From positions 50,119 to 114,118 of the forward strand of contig OENT01000455.1 in the NCBI GenBank assembly GCA_900239685.1: 64,000 nucleotides of DNA, given 5' to 3'. The notes below the pieces were generated by a model. That model searched no databases. It was not told the DNA's origin and saw nothing but the letters and a program-made list of their open reading frames with translations. Origin of the DNA: Rotaria macrura. Taxonomy: Eukaryota; Rotifera; Eurotatoria; Philodinida; Philodinidae. Both the position numbers and the translations under genes were made by a program. The first letter of the stretch is position 1; each line of letters starts with the position of its first letter. Positions 1-12,500 of this stretch are shown here, in pieces.

Positions 1-1
1 T

Positions 2-1054
2 GAAAATAAATCGAATAGAACTAAAAGATGTTTGACTTATATGGAACGTTTTTCCGGTATTCTATATGCTTTGCTTGCATCGTTTCTATTTACATGTTCT
101 AATTTTGTATTAACACAATTGAATATTGTCATAATTCATGTTCTTATTATTAAAATGATTGTTCAAGCATTCATTTCACTTGGATTTATTATTTATAAAG
201 GGTATCGTCCATTGCATGATTGCCATGCATTATTAGTACTGACTCGTTCAATTTTCGCTGCTTCGGGTAGTATTATGTTTTACCTCGGCTTATCAATACT
301 TCCTCTAGCTGATTTAACAACAATTCGTTATACACAAGTTATTTGGACGGCACTTATTGCTTTAATTGTATTCCGTGAACGAATTACTTTAGCAACCATC
401 TCAGCAAGTATATTAACACTGATCGGCGTTATATGTGTTGCACAACCGACATTTCTTTTTTCTCAATTCAAACACAGAAATGACACAATGAAAGATATCT
501 TACAGAAAACTAATAATCATGATGGTCTAATTGGCATCATACTTGCTCTATCATGTGCACTATCCATATCGATGAGTATTGTTTTGAATAAGAAATTATT
601 ACAAAAAAATGTTCGACAAAGTATAATAATGTTTTATTATTTATTAATGACTCTTATTCTATCTAGCATGGTTGAAGTTTATAATAGATTTATATCGAGA
701 TCAAGAAATGAAAAATTTAATTTCACAACAATATTTTTAACGAGAGATTTTATATTTGCAACAATCATTGCCATATTACAATTATTTCCAATGATACTAT
801 CACAAAAAGCAATCAAACGTGAACATCCATCTATTGTTACTGTTGTACAATCATCAGACATACTTTTTGCTATTATACTTCAAAATATTTTTTCATCAAC
901 TAAAACTAATTTATTGGCAATAATTGGATCAATATTAGTTCTAACGAGTATTGCTATTGTCGGTGGTCATAAACTTTGGTTAGATAGACAAAATCGTTCG
1001 TATATGCCAACGTCAACACAAGAAAATATACCTAATGTTGAAAAAAAAACTTAA
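2..1054 (+). CDS. SLC35G/EamA-type multispanning transporter, 5' end cut by window
   Basis: The reading frame is open from the first bases of the window, so the true start lies upstream; the first ATG inside is at position 41. The product is a hydrophobic protein with about ten membrane segments in two EamA-like halves, as in the SLC35F/G drug/metabolite transporter superfamily. It is a tandem paralogue of the gene that follows: both share the blocks RYTQVIWT, LIGVICVAQP, VLNKKLL and QKAIK.EHPSIV in the same order. The C-terminus is short, polar and probably cytosolic. The substrate cannot be told from sequence. The part seen is a single exon ending in TAA at 1054. Family assignment is fairly safe; the exact subfamily (SLC35G1-like) is inference. 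Confidence 0.8.
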   Translation, partial: ENKSNRTKRCLTYMERFSGILYALLASFLFTCSNFVLTQLNIVIIHVLIIKMIVQAFISLGFIIYKGYRPLHDCHALLVLTRSIFAASGSIMFYLGLSILPLADLTTIRYTQVIWTALIALIVFRERITLATISASILTLIGVICVAQPTFLFSQFKHRNDTMKDILQKTNNHDGLIGIILALSCALSISMSIVLNKKLLQKNVRQSIIMFYYLLMTLILSSMVEVYNRFISRSRNEKFNFTTIFLTRDFIFATIIAILQLFPMILSQKAIKREHPSIVTVVQSSDILFAIILQNIFSSTKTNLLAIIGSILVLTSIAIVGGHKLWLDRQNRSYMPTSTQENIPNVEKKT

Positions 1055-1407
1055 CCAACATTTTTCTCTTTGAATTCTTATTTTCTTATCCAAGCTTTCA
1101 AAGGTTTTAATAAAATTCCTCTTAAAAATATTAGCAAACCTAACTCGTGCTGTTTGTCAACGTCTGCATACATGCACGCACCGACATCATTACAATATAT
1201 TTTTCGAATTCCAAAAAGAATGAAGAATCCACAAACTATAGAATAGGAGAAAAAAGGAAAGTACATCAATGGTTCTCTGAAAAAATGTCGGTCCTTTTTT
1301 TTTGCGTTCAGTATGTAGAAAAGAAAACGAACGAGAGAAGAAAAATCGAGCCGTACTAGATTTATTGTTAAAGAGAAAAAGCATCAACACAAGAAAAAGA
1401 TTCTATC

Positions 1408-2655
1408 ATGAAACAAGACGTTTATGTCAATGCAGACGATGTACCAAACGACCCTATTCTTACGACCAAAGATATAGCAGCCGATGAAAATACAATTCAA
1501 AATATCGATCCATTAATCGAACCATTGATCGATACGGATGAATTAGATGAAAAAGAATTGAATGATGAAAAATTGACTAAACTCGAAAGAAAATTTTCAT
1601 CGATATTAGCTGTAGATTCACATCGACAGAGCGAAACAAATGTATTTTCTCAAATTACACGTCGATGTCGAGGTATATTATATGCACTTCTTGGTTCATC
1701 ACTATTTACATCATCCGGATTTATAATAAAACAATTACGTGTCGACTTTTTTAATGCATTACTTTGTCGATTTATTGTACAAACATTGATTCTTACAATT
1801 TTTATTATTTACAAACGATATAAAATATTAAATGGTTCATTTAATTTAATTCTTCTACAAATTATTCGTACAATGTTAGCTTCAAGTGGTTTATTTCTAT
1901 TCTATTTAAGTTATCGTTATATACCATTACCAGATTTAACAACATTTCGATATACACAAGTTATATGGACAAGTATATTAGCTGTCATTATTTTACATGA
2001 ACGTATATCAATACCGACTGTATTAGCTATTATATTAACATTAATCGGTGTTATATGTGTTGCACAACCATCATTCTTATTTGGTAGAGATCAACAATTA
2101 TCATATATAAATGAAACAATTCAGTCAAATTTAAATGATATCGATTTAGAATCTAATAAATCCTATCGATTTCTCGGACTTTGTCTTGCACTTGCATGTG
2201 CATTGGCAATATCTAGTAGTATTGTACTTAATAAAAAATTACTTGTATTAAAATTTCCTCAAAGTATTCTTATGTTTCAATTTTCATTTTTAAATTTATC
2301 TATACTAATCATTAATCAAATACGTAATCGTTATATTCTACATCTCTATTCAAATCAACCAATGTTTACGTGGCAATTTTTTCTAGCTGCATTCGTTTCA
2401 TTAATTCAATTATTTTCTTCAACCGTAACACAAAAAGCTATCAAACTAGAACATCCATCAATTGTATCTGTAGCACAATCATCCGATATACTATTTGCTA
2501 TTCTACTTCAAAATCTATTTGCAAATGAAAAATCAAATTGGCTAGTTATAATTGGCTCATTGTTAGTTACAACAAGTATTTTTCTTGTTGGAATTCATAA
2601 ATTTTGGAGTGATAGAAAAAAATTATCGCACGATATTAATAATTCAAAAATATGA
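1408..2655 (+). CDS. SLC35G/EamA-type multispanning transporter, tandem copy 2
   Basis: A single-exon, 415-residue protein. About 85 N-terminal residues are polar and acidic (many D/E, probably cytosolic). They are followed by RGILYALLGSSLF and roughly ten hydrophobic segments forming two EamA repeats. The start at 1408 is the first ATG of the frame, after an AT-rich leader. Conserved blocks RYTQVIWTS, LIGVICVAQPSFLF and VLNKKLL match the upstream copy, so the pair arose by tandem duplication; about 350 bp separate them. The expected role is solute transport across an endomembrane or the plasma membrane; the substrate is unknown. AATAAA-like signals occur about 110-120 bp after the stop codon, near 2770-2780. 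Confidence 0.85.
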   Translation: MKQDVYVNADDVPNDPILTTKDIAADENTIQNIDPLIEPLIDTDELDEKELNDEKLTKLERKFSSILAVDSHRQSETNVFSQITRRCRGILYALLGSSLFTSSGFIIKQLRVDFFNALLCRFIVQTLILTIFIIYKRYKILNGSFNLILLQIIRTMLASSGLFLFYLSYRYIPLPDLTTFRYTQVIWTSILAVIILHERISIPTVLAIILTLIGVICVAQPSFLFGRDQQLSYINETIQSNLNDIDLESNKSYRFLGLCLALACALAISSSIVLNKKLLVLKFPQSILMFQFSFLNLSILIINQIRNRYILHLYSNQPMFTWQFFLAAFVSLIQLFSSTVTQKAIKLEHPSIVSVAQSSDILFAILLQNLFANEKSNWLVIIGSLLVTTSIFLVGIHKFWSDRKKLSHDINNSKI

Positions 2656-3432
2656 AAGCAAAACTACAAAATCACCTTAATTTGTTGTCTATCTACCTGT
2701 TATGATATTCATTCGTTAGATAATAAGTATAATTATTGTCGTTTGAATATTAAGTTCGATTATTTTCTAAATAAAAATAAATATCTTTTTGTAAATAATA
2801 TTTAATTATAAAAGACTAAGAAAAAGAAAGACAAATAATATGTTTCGACTTCATAACTGACGATTTCAATATGCATGTTTAAACAAGAAAATCGATTCGA
2901 ATGAACACTGTTCAAGAAGAAACACTCGATTTAACTGAGAATTGCTTTGTCATATTTTTTCGTGACATATACAGTTATTCAGTACGGCAAGTAATATTCT
3001 CAGAACATACCCATTTGGCTCTTTTTTTTCTCGATTTTATAAGGTATGAATATAATTATCTCATAGATTCTATCAATTGAATGAAATCGATACGAATATG
3101 AAAACCACATGTATTTGATAGGATCGTTTTAGAAAAAGAAAATCTAAAATACAACATACAGAAGTAATTGATACATAAGAGAAATGATTTCGTTTTCAAT
3201 TATGAACACATAAAAAGACGAAAACAAGACCGAACACTAAACTAACAAAATTTATTATAATAAAAGATATGACTAAATATATAAATTATCTTGACATAAT
3301 ATTCAAAAGAAAAGAAAAGAAGAAAAACACAAGATATCAAAATCAAACTGACAAGATATGAAACGAGATCAGATAAATGACATGAGAATTGAAATAATGA
3401 ACAAACAAAAACAGTGAAAAAAAAAGACACAT
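2656..3432. other. convergent intergenic spacer
   Basis: AT-rich DNA between the + strand transporter and the - strand kindlin gene. It holds the two 3' ends, with polyadenylation-like AATAAA signals near 2770-2780. No coding exon is evident. Confidence 0.5.
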
Positions 3433-6400
3433 CTAACTATAAGCAGCTGTAAGTCGAAGGAAAAGATTTTCCTGTTGTAATGTATCATTATTATCAAACA
3501 TTTTTGTTGTTAATCGCATAGCCAAGAAGATGTATGCACCAATAAATTCATGTATACATTTACTTTCGATACCATATAATGGTAAGAAATGTATTGTTTC
3601 ACCATCAAATTCAATTGTTACTAAGTTATTTTCCCAATTAACATTCCATGAACGCATTCGAGATGTCCACCATGTTTTTATGGTATCGCCTGTTAATGTC
3701 ATACGTAAAAGACGATTTGAAGCAATGCCAAGTAATTCCTCAATACGAAATAAGAAGTCATAAGAAAAAAAACTAATGTATAGAAATAAATCATAATATT
3801 CTACTTCTTTTTTATTCGAATCTTTAAATCTAACAATAAATGTTGTTATACCAAATTCAGGTAGAGCTTGCCATGCTTTTAAATAATGTAATTTAGCTTC
3901 TGTGCCATCTAAATTGCTAACAGCTGCATGAGCTTCAAGGATTCTTTCAGTTAACTAGAATAGAAGAAAAAAGCAATGCTTCAATTTAGAGATAGAATCT
4001 TGAAATGATACAAAAATGTAACATATTGATAGGAAGAAAAATATTGCAAAGATAAGTAGCAATTTATTGGGTTCGAGAGGTTCGATAAAATATCTATTCT
4101 TGATATATGTTAGACAAAACTCTCATAGAAACTAACGTAAATATCATCGTTGAAATTTTTCATGAACGAGATATGCGACATGTTTCTACTTCTATCATTA
4201 AATTAATTTATTCAAATTGGGGAATGCTCATGTGTGTCAACATGTTTATTGTTTTCGGCACACGAATTCGATTAATAATTACTCATTATAACTCAGATAA
4301 GTTCATCTATGCATACGCTTCATTTTCAGTTCGGCTGTTTGATGATACTCTTCAATACTAATACTGTTCATTATCAACGACTGAACTATAGACAACAACA
4401 TATTTGACGATGAAATATCTTTTCTAATTTATAATATAATTCATCATAGGATCGTTTCATTGAATCGTTCAATCATATGAATAATAAAATCAATACATAA
4501 CCATATGTCTTCTACAATGACAAACAATAGCTAACATACATTTCATGACTAAGCAATGCATGATAAAAATAACACATTGATTCATTGTGTTTTGCCTTAT
4601 CAATCAATACTAATTAGTAAACAATGCCTATCAATGATGAGTTCATCAAGCGTAGAATTATATTGTCTATGATAGTTAGACAAACACACATGTATTTATT
4701 GTCTTTTCATTGTCCGATAGATGATCGATTTTATCGTTAAACTTTCATATGTGCATCATTTTACTATTGTCATCTTTGAGAATCCTTGAAATTGTTATGT
4801 ATTTTTCTTATTGTTTTCTGATGAATCAATGCTCAGTTGGAGATGAGAACATGTTTGACGTCAACTACTCTATTTTCTATTGACAGTATTTCAAATAGAA
4901 GCATTTTACTTGAGTAACTTGACATGTTGTTCCTTCGTGCTGTTTTTCTCTCATTAATATTTACGACTTATTCCGAAGAACTAAAATCCTAATATGATTT
5001 GTAAAGAATTTTGAATTCTACGAATAAAAATTCCGACCTCCTCCCTTTAGAGACCCACGATGAATTTAGTCATTGAAATAATTCTTTTCAATAGAATTTT
5101 CTTATGCACACTGTCTCAATTCAAGATATCGGTCATTAGTATCCGTTCGAATTTTGACGCATATGCTTTATGTAATAATCTGCATATCAATCATTTCTTC
5201 TATTCAATGAAGATTGTCTGCTGACGGGTTTTCCGTCAGAAATATAACTTGATTATCATAAACTATACTGTTATTTATGAAAAATAATCATGTATGCATC
5301 GCATCTGACATGATCAGAACGATCTTTTAACATATCATGCCTTCGTAATGCATTATTCAATATATGGAAATGCCTTTGGCGATGATTCATAGATATAGAA
5401 TCGAATCGATCGCTCTAAATATTTCCAAATAAATGTATTTTTGACATTGAACTCAGTATGTGTACGATGAAATAAAATCATCTAACCTGTTTCATTTTAT
5501 ATTTTTTAAGAAACTTCACTGATACGAAATTTTCCGGTTGAATATCAAATTTATTTTGTTGTGTATTTGAATTTGTGGTTGTTGATAATGGTGATGAAGA
5601 TGGTCGTTGCATATTGAGTAAAGCTAAAATTGATTCACGTTCAGTGTCATAAGATGATTCACTGATTGAGCGACCTTTGGATGCAAGACGAAAGGCAGCC
5701 ATCCATTTAGCATATTGATCTTCCTTGAAAAAAAAAATTTATTTCAAAAGTATATTTTAGATAAAAACAAATTTTCATACTGTTGAACAACGAATTAAAA
5801 TTTCATTCATTCCATCAATTGATGGTATCATTAAACGAATAGCATATTTTTTCGACGTCATATTTACATCAGGTAAAACTTCACAACCTTTAAGTGCAAT
5901 TTTTTCAATAGGTGTACAACGTTGTTGTGTTTCATTTGAATAATAGGATAATTGTGTATCTCTCATAACAAACCAATAGCGTTTAAATGTTTTAAATGCA
6001 AATCTACGCGGTTTAAATAAACGTAAATAGTCGGATAATTCTTCGTTGCATGAAAATTTTTGTAACATATTATTTGCTGATTGATTTGTATTCATTGTCG
6101 ATGTTCCTAATAGAGAATCTTGTAATCGTTCAAGTGCTCGATCAATATCATAATCAAGTCCATTATCATACTCATGACCGATATCATTATTATTCGATAT
6201 AAATGCTGCCGATGATGATGATGATTGAAAGGATTGAATTTGAATTTGTAGCTAAGAAAAATGATTTTTATAGATGTATTTGATATATGTTTATTTGAAT
6301 GAAATATAAATGTAGAGAAAGTTCGCCCGATAGAATACTTCAACGATATCTAATACTTTGTATATACAAAGTTCATTGTTTGAAAATATTTGAAAGAAGA

Positions 6401-8641
6401 TATCGCATAGAATATACGATGAGATTATTTACACAAAAAGAGTTTTCGAATTCTATTGAAAAATGATTTACTGTGTTGTTTCATGAAGAAAAAAAACAAT
6501 GTTGGTATAAGCTTGAAACTGATTCATTTATTCTCAAAAAGATTATACATCGTTTGAAGAGACGAAGAGCTATAACGTTTTTCTTTGTGTTTCGGTAAAT
6601 ATTTGTTACAAATAAAAAATAATATTTAATAAGAATAAATGCTCGTTTTCTATTAAAGCAATCCAGAAAAAAAAAAGAGAGAAGTGGCAATTGTTTGACC
6701 TTTATCATGACATTATTCCTAGAGGTCAACGTTCGGAAAAAAACAAGAATAGGCGTTTAATAGACATAGACATTAGTCGAATCGATTCTTTTCCTAGGCA
6801 ATACACATTCAAATCGAGAAAGACATTGAGTCAATCGATATCGAATGTGTAACCTTCGCAGTTGTGATTATTATTCGTCTTATAAATTTATTAGAATACA
6901 AGTGTATTAAAAAAAAAACTCATGAAAAATCTTTAAAATAAATATATGATAGCCGAAAAATACCATTAGGAAGATATACATGACAAAGTTGAGTCTACAT
7001 TTTGTCGTGTAATGAATGATCGATGATAGAAACACAATGAGTAAGTTTGGTTTCGATTGATACATACTTCATGTTAGAATTAAACGAATTCTTATATGAA
7101 ACATCAGAAGACATTCGAATAAGTTTTAATCTGGTTATTACTTTAAGATTGAATTTATAGAAAGAAAATCCTTCAGGATTAAAATAGTGAACACTATATA
7201 ATTGCTCATGTTAATCTCATCACGATTCTATTTCAGGATTCATTGATATTATTACTAAATATGATAAGTAACTTCATTTATTATGACGAGATACGATTGA
7301 CATATGTGATATTTACGGTTTTCCATAAGGACATGTGTCAAGGTCCATACAAAGGTTATAATGATTTTAACATTCGTTAGTTTAAGAGAAATGAGATTCA
7401 TGTTTATTTACTTGTAAAGCAGCGAACGTCATCATTTCTTCTTCTGTACAATCAATATCTTCACTTAACACCGACCATTTAGCTTGTTCATACAATTGAT
7501 TTAATCTTATTGCATCGAACTAAATTTTTAAAAAAAACGACAAAACGAAAACGATGATTTCTTATTTACTTTTGGATTCATATCATAAAATGTAAAATAT
7601 TTAAAACGTAATAAAATCAAATCATTTTCATATGTATTTTGTTCCATAAGTGACTTTGATGAATCATACCATAAACTATTTAATTTTGATTTTTCAAATA
7701 AATTAATTGGTTTATTGATTTGTGATAGAATATTTTTAACTGGTGTTATAGGTGTTCGAGCAAGATTTCCATCAATAGTTGCCATTAAACTATTGAGTGA
7801 TTTCGAAAGATTTGACATTGGACGTTGATGAAATATTGATGAATCCTTTTTATATTAGATAAACAGTGAAATATTCAAGTGTCATTGGATAGTTACCATT
7901 GTATCATTGATAGGTCTGGAACGAAGTTTTGGTGTTGTTGGAGAAAATAATGTCGATGTTGTTGATGTATTATTAGCTAATGAATCACCCATAGAATTAT
8001 GTCGATTGAGTGTACCAATATTATGACGTCGACGACGAGGTGATGTACGTCGTTCATGTGTGCCATTTATATTGGTTACTTTTGGTGAACGTAAAAATGA
8101 AAGTTCTTCAGCATGACGAATTCCTAGAATTAGAAGAATAACGAAAAGAAAAAACATTTGTATTTATTTGTACGACAGAAAAAAAAATAAACGTGAAAAA
8201 TTTCTATTTTTACCGAGATCATTACAAAGTTTACAAACAGCAGCAAAAACTGAAACTGAGAAATCTGCATTCATAGATAAAACACGTAGATCAGGTAACT
8301 GTAAACGAATAGATTTGTGCATGCTAGTAAATGTTAATTGAGCATCTGATTGAACACCATACTGATCAAGTGTCCATTTAGTATTTAATAACCAAATATT
8401 TACTTTTGGCCACCAAAGTGCATAATCCGAAAAATCTTGAGATACATCTATCAATTGGCGACATAATGATTTTTACTGAACAAATAAAATGTTGATTTAT
8501 ATACAAACCGAGACAGTTTACAAGTTGTACCATTACTGAACCGATAGTCATCGAACCTGTCACAACAACAAGAGTTGAATCGATAGTTAAGTTCCATGAC
8601 AAAGGCCTTGGTATTGATGGTTGATTTAGTGAGATAGGCAT
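3433..8641 (-). CDS. kindlin (fermitin), FERM/PH integrin co-activator
   Basis: Nine coding exons: 8509-8641, 8214-8447, 7897-8123, 7570-7845, 7412-7519, 5781-6251, 5487-5723, 3805-3954 and 3433-3738. All join in phase and give about 713 aa (vertebrate kindlins are about 660-690). The order is kindlin-specific. F0 comes first (SWNLTID..., [23 protein letters not shown]). Then F1 ([10 protein letters not shown]) with an Arg/Ser/Thr-rich insert, and F2 starting SRSLMEQ-like ([48 protein letters not shown]). F2 is interrupted by a PH domain ([10 protein letters not shown]... GMNEILIRC... [14 protein letters not shown], about residues 395-510). F3 ends the protein ([29 protein letters not shown]). 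Kindlins bind integrin beta tails and phosphoinositides at adhesion sites. The start is the ATG at 8641. The gene is divergent from NTF2. Confidence 0.93.
3739..3804 (-). other. 66-nt stop-free, in-frame intron of the kindlin gene
   Basis: In the kindlin F3 region the frame runs through a 66-nt GT...AG segment without a stop. Removing it restores [14 protein letters not shown], which fits the family without a gap. Leaving it in adds 22 mostly aromatic/hydrophobic residues ([13 protein letters not shown]...) inside a conserved subdomain. It is therefore read as an intron, not an exon. Confidence 0.7.
3955..5486 (-). other. large kindlin intron (1.5 kb)
   Basis: Intron between the PH-side exon ending KKYKMKQ and the exon starting LTERILEAH. 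It is AT-rich with no supported coding content. Confidence 0.7.
6252..7411 (-). other. large kindlin intron (1.2 kb)
   Basis: Intron between the exon ending [10 protein letters not shown] and the exon starting LQIQIQSFQ. It is AT-rich; small ORFs in it look like chance. Confidence 0.7.
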
Positions 8642-9066
8642 TGTATTCAATGATTGCCTATCAAAATAACCCTAGATTAGAGACAAAGAAAAATTTTGCT
8701 ACCTCATGTCTATCGTTACTTATACACCAATCAGCATATTGTTTTTCATTTCTCCATTATTGTTGCCTCCTACCATTATTTAATAAATAATATTTTTCAA
8801 CAAAAAAAAAATTCATATTTTATTAGAAAAGAAATTGAATGAAATTAACATAAATTATTATTGGAAAAATTTGTTTTTATAATTCAACATTAAAGTTATC
8901 GATGGTCATTTTGCCTCAATTGACTAACTAACGACGGACTGGTTACTTGTTTTTTTTTATTTTATTCTTTGTCTTGTGTCTTTCTAATATTCAAATATCT
9001 TCTTCATACAAGTCATAGTTGCCTTTAGATTTAAAATCGAATATCTATTTTCTTATAATAATAATA
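8642..9066. promoter_or_regulatory. shared divergent upstream region of kindlin and NTF2 genes
   Basis: 425 bp separate the kindlin start codon (-) from the NTF2 start codon (+), so both promoters must lie here unless 5' UTR introns extend further. A/T runs are present; no specific element is claimed. Confidence 0.45.
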
Positions 9067-9564
9067 ATGAGCGATTTCAAAGCTATCGGCAAAGCTTTCA
9101 TTGATTATTATTATGGTAAATTCGATGCAGGTCCACGTGAAGGTGTAGCAGCACTATTTGTAAATATTAAAAATTAAAACAAATTCTTTTCATTGATTGC
9201 ACTCTAATGAATTTATTCATTTTCAGGAGCCTGTCAATGGCATGATGAATTTCAATAATTCTGATTTTGCTAAAGGTGCTCAAGAGATTGCCGAAAAATT
9301 ACGTTCATTAACATTTCAAACAATAAGTCATACAGTATCAACGATGGATATTCAACCAACATATGATAATTGTATTTTAATTGTTGTTACTGGTGCACTT
9401 AAAGTAATTGAAATTACGATACATGCGTTCTTGACTGTATATACATATGTTTTTAGGCTGATAATGATCCACCAATGCAATTTACTGAAACATTTCTATT
9501 ACGGTTTATCAATAATTCATGGCTTGTGATCAACAACGTTTTTCGACTTATTCTCCATGGTTGA
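9067..9564 (+). CDS. nuclear transport factor 2 (NTF2)
   Basis: Three exons, 9067-9159, 9227-9403 and 9457-9564, joined by 67-nt and 53-nt GT-AG introns. They encode 125 aa, the usual NTF2 length. The start MSDFKAIGKAFIDYYYGKFD gives the first helices of the NTF2 fold. The middle exon has AEKLRSLTFQTISHTVSTMD and QPTYDNCILIVVTGALK. The last exon has MQFTETFLLRFINNSWLVIN and ends FRLILHG. NTF2 homodimers carry RanGDP into the nucleus through FG-repeat nucleoporins. The chain lines up with the animal family from end to end. AATAAA signals near 9640 fit a short 3' UTR. Confidence 0.93.
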
Positions 9565-12500
9565 ATACGAAACAATATCTTTATTTTAGTACAATTAATA
9601 ATAGCTATTCACAAAAAAAAAAGAGACATTGGAGACAAAAATAAAATAAAGCTATGCTTTCGTTTACAGAAAAAAAAAGTCAATACGTATATATGAAGTT
9701 GAACACAAAATATCTTTAAAATTTTGTCTTATCCTTTTTATAAGTCAACAACACAGAATAAATTAATCTACTTTCATTCATCTTGTTTTTTCTTGCTATT
9801 ATTATTATTACTTGTGTTTTATCAGCTACTTTACTCCTATCATCTTGATGTCATACATAATTATATAATGCTTGGAAGCATGAAAGATTTTTCTTTGAAA
9901 TCAATCCAAATAATTTTTCAATTTCTCTTCGACATGCATTTAGTAGGAAGCAAATTCAAATATATCTATGAAAATAATCGAATTTCCGATAGAGATTAAG
10001 TGCAATGTTGATAATTGTATGACGTAAAGAATTTTCCACGACTCGAACAAAATTAGACACTGGTTAGATTGCATTCTATACATTTGTTATTCTGAACCGT
10101 TCACTTAGTGCACGTTACTTCTTTACAAACATGCACAGTAATGTATGCTTCGGGCAGAGCAGATGTTCTGCATATTTATGTTCACTGTTAGAATCACTTT
10201 GCACGTATTAAAAACAAGCAAATTTGTCTATTGCATTCTATTCATGATGATTACACATGTAATAGAGTGAAGCATTGTTCAACAGTGGATCTTTATCGCT
10301 TAGTGTCAATCATGTAGGGCATTAGTCTACAACATTATGAATAGATTCTTAATTGATATGTCAAGTCAGACTTATTTGATTGGGAATCTAGAGGAGTCAT
10401 CTTTTTGGATGTTTACTAAAATTCTAAACTTGTAGTATTGAACAGAATCATGACATCGAACTGTTTTGGTAAAATTCATTTTTCGGTCGATGGATGTACG
10501 TTCATTGAATTTTCTTAAATCGGATACTATTTAACATAATATCAGACGAAAGTTAGTTAATGGATTACATTGAGTGATGCAAACTTTCCTATCGTAGACA
10601 AGTGATATACTGTTGAAATGAAGTAACAGGATAGTAGATCTTTTAATAACGAAGCGACCGAAAGTTTGAAGACAAAATCTATGGATTAGAACTAGCTTTT
10701 TGTGGATCTTGCCAAATATGGAACCTAAAAATTTTGAATCTGTTTTTGTTGCAAAATAATGAAGGAATCTTCGAAAGACCTAAACAATTAGGTTGAACTG
10801 TGAGCAATATTTTACAAAATGTGATATCTACGTTAGGAAAGCTATGTTTTTCTTTTCTAAAATATGGATTTAGGAAAATTCAGAAGTTCTTGATCTATTC
10901 TCGGCAGATTTTGCTCTGTAAGCTGTTATGATTAATAATAACAGATTATTTCACTACGTTAGAACACAAGTCGACATAGAATTTCTAAATCCGAATTCGA
11001 AAATTCTAGTTTTAATTCGAAGATTTTAATTAGTCGGAAATTTTTTCGACCCATCCAGTGCATATTTCGATAGAATTGAATACACAAAAAAAGCTAGTTA
11101 GCGCAGCTCCGTTGGGGCTAAAATGTGGAACTCACATATCTATAGCTTCATATGCTAATAGAAAACAAAGAAAATGTAATATGACGAATTTTTTCGCATC
11201 ATCTTTCTGTGATAGGCGCCCTCTTTATCATTTTCATTGCTGCTATTCACTCGTTAGTTTCCATTTTTCGTTGTTCATTTTTCTTAATTTAACATTTTTT
11301 ATAAAAAAAATTGGAAGAAGGGGCAAATAATGTTGTGAAATATGACGATAATTGAATACTGGTTGTTATGTATGTAATGGATTTATACAGTGGTTTCTAT
11401 GGTCTAAGAGGGGGGGGGGTTGGTACCCCGCTAGGGGGGACATGGTTACCCCCTTTGAGGGCGTCTGGGCTCAGTGACTTTGTCTGTAATGAAGGGGGGT
11501 GGGAAGCATCAAAATTATCACTCTTAAACTTCCACTCACTATTTTCTTCGAAAACATATGTGAGTTCCACAAAATATAAACCAGTGTTTTTCGATAGTAT
11601 TGAATACACAAAAGAATATAAACCAGTGTTGCATAAACATCGAGTATTTGTGATATGGTCAGTAGTAGTTTTCTGCACATAAATATGAAACCTGCTCGTT
11701 GCATTCTTAGCTAACACTTTCACATGAGTTGCAGTTAGATAAGAAATAACTCATCGGTTTAGATCTGTAAATCCAAATGATCAAAAGTGATTTAGTAAGA
11801 GCAATATATATCGTTTGATCTTGTATTTAGTATAACTTATGATAGCGCATAACTCAAACTGAAGTGAATACGATAGAATGACAACGGATTGTCATTATAT
11901 TCAATTGTGGGCACTTACGATATTTTCTTATTTGAGATAGTTGTTCTTTTGCTTTGACAAGATATGATTGAAAATAGTGTAGCGAATATAAAATCATGGT
12001 GAACTTATACAAATAACTATGTCTTAAAAACTAAATGAGCTCTTCGCGATGACGTTGTGATCATTATTAATTTTTCTTATTTGCGTTAATACGATTGAGT
12101 TGATAATATGAAATCACAAAATCTTTAAAAATCGTTGATTTTTTTGCCAATTATTGATGTTATGGAGAATTCGATATGAAAAAAGGATCTAAGAAAGATG
12201 TGCACGGATCGATATGTCAAGGTTTCAACATAAATAGACTCTTGCAATTGCATCAGTAACCACACGCTTTCCCGATTTATGATTTTTTCAATATCACTAT
12301 TCTATTGTGTAGTTTTCGTTAGTCGAAATAACAGATTTTCCGGAAATTTTCAAAAACAACTAATGTTTACTTCGGCAAATAAAGCGTGTGTCGAAGAGAA
12401 ACTGCATTTTTGCGAATCTTTTGAAAAATGTAGTCAATTTTTTTCTCTACATTCAATATTTTAACAACACTATATCCATTTTTACTGAAGATTTCAATAC

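Noticed and set aside
9724..9999. 91-codon + strand ORF after NTF2
   Set aside because: Low complexity (L/Y runs from CTATTATTATT-type repeats) with no family-like block.
11368..11723. Overlapping ORFs of about 100 codons on both strands
   Set aside because: They cover the G-run repeat block; coding on both strands is implausible.
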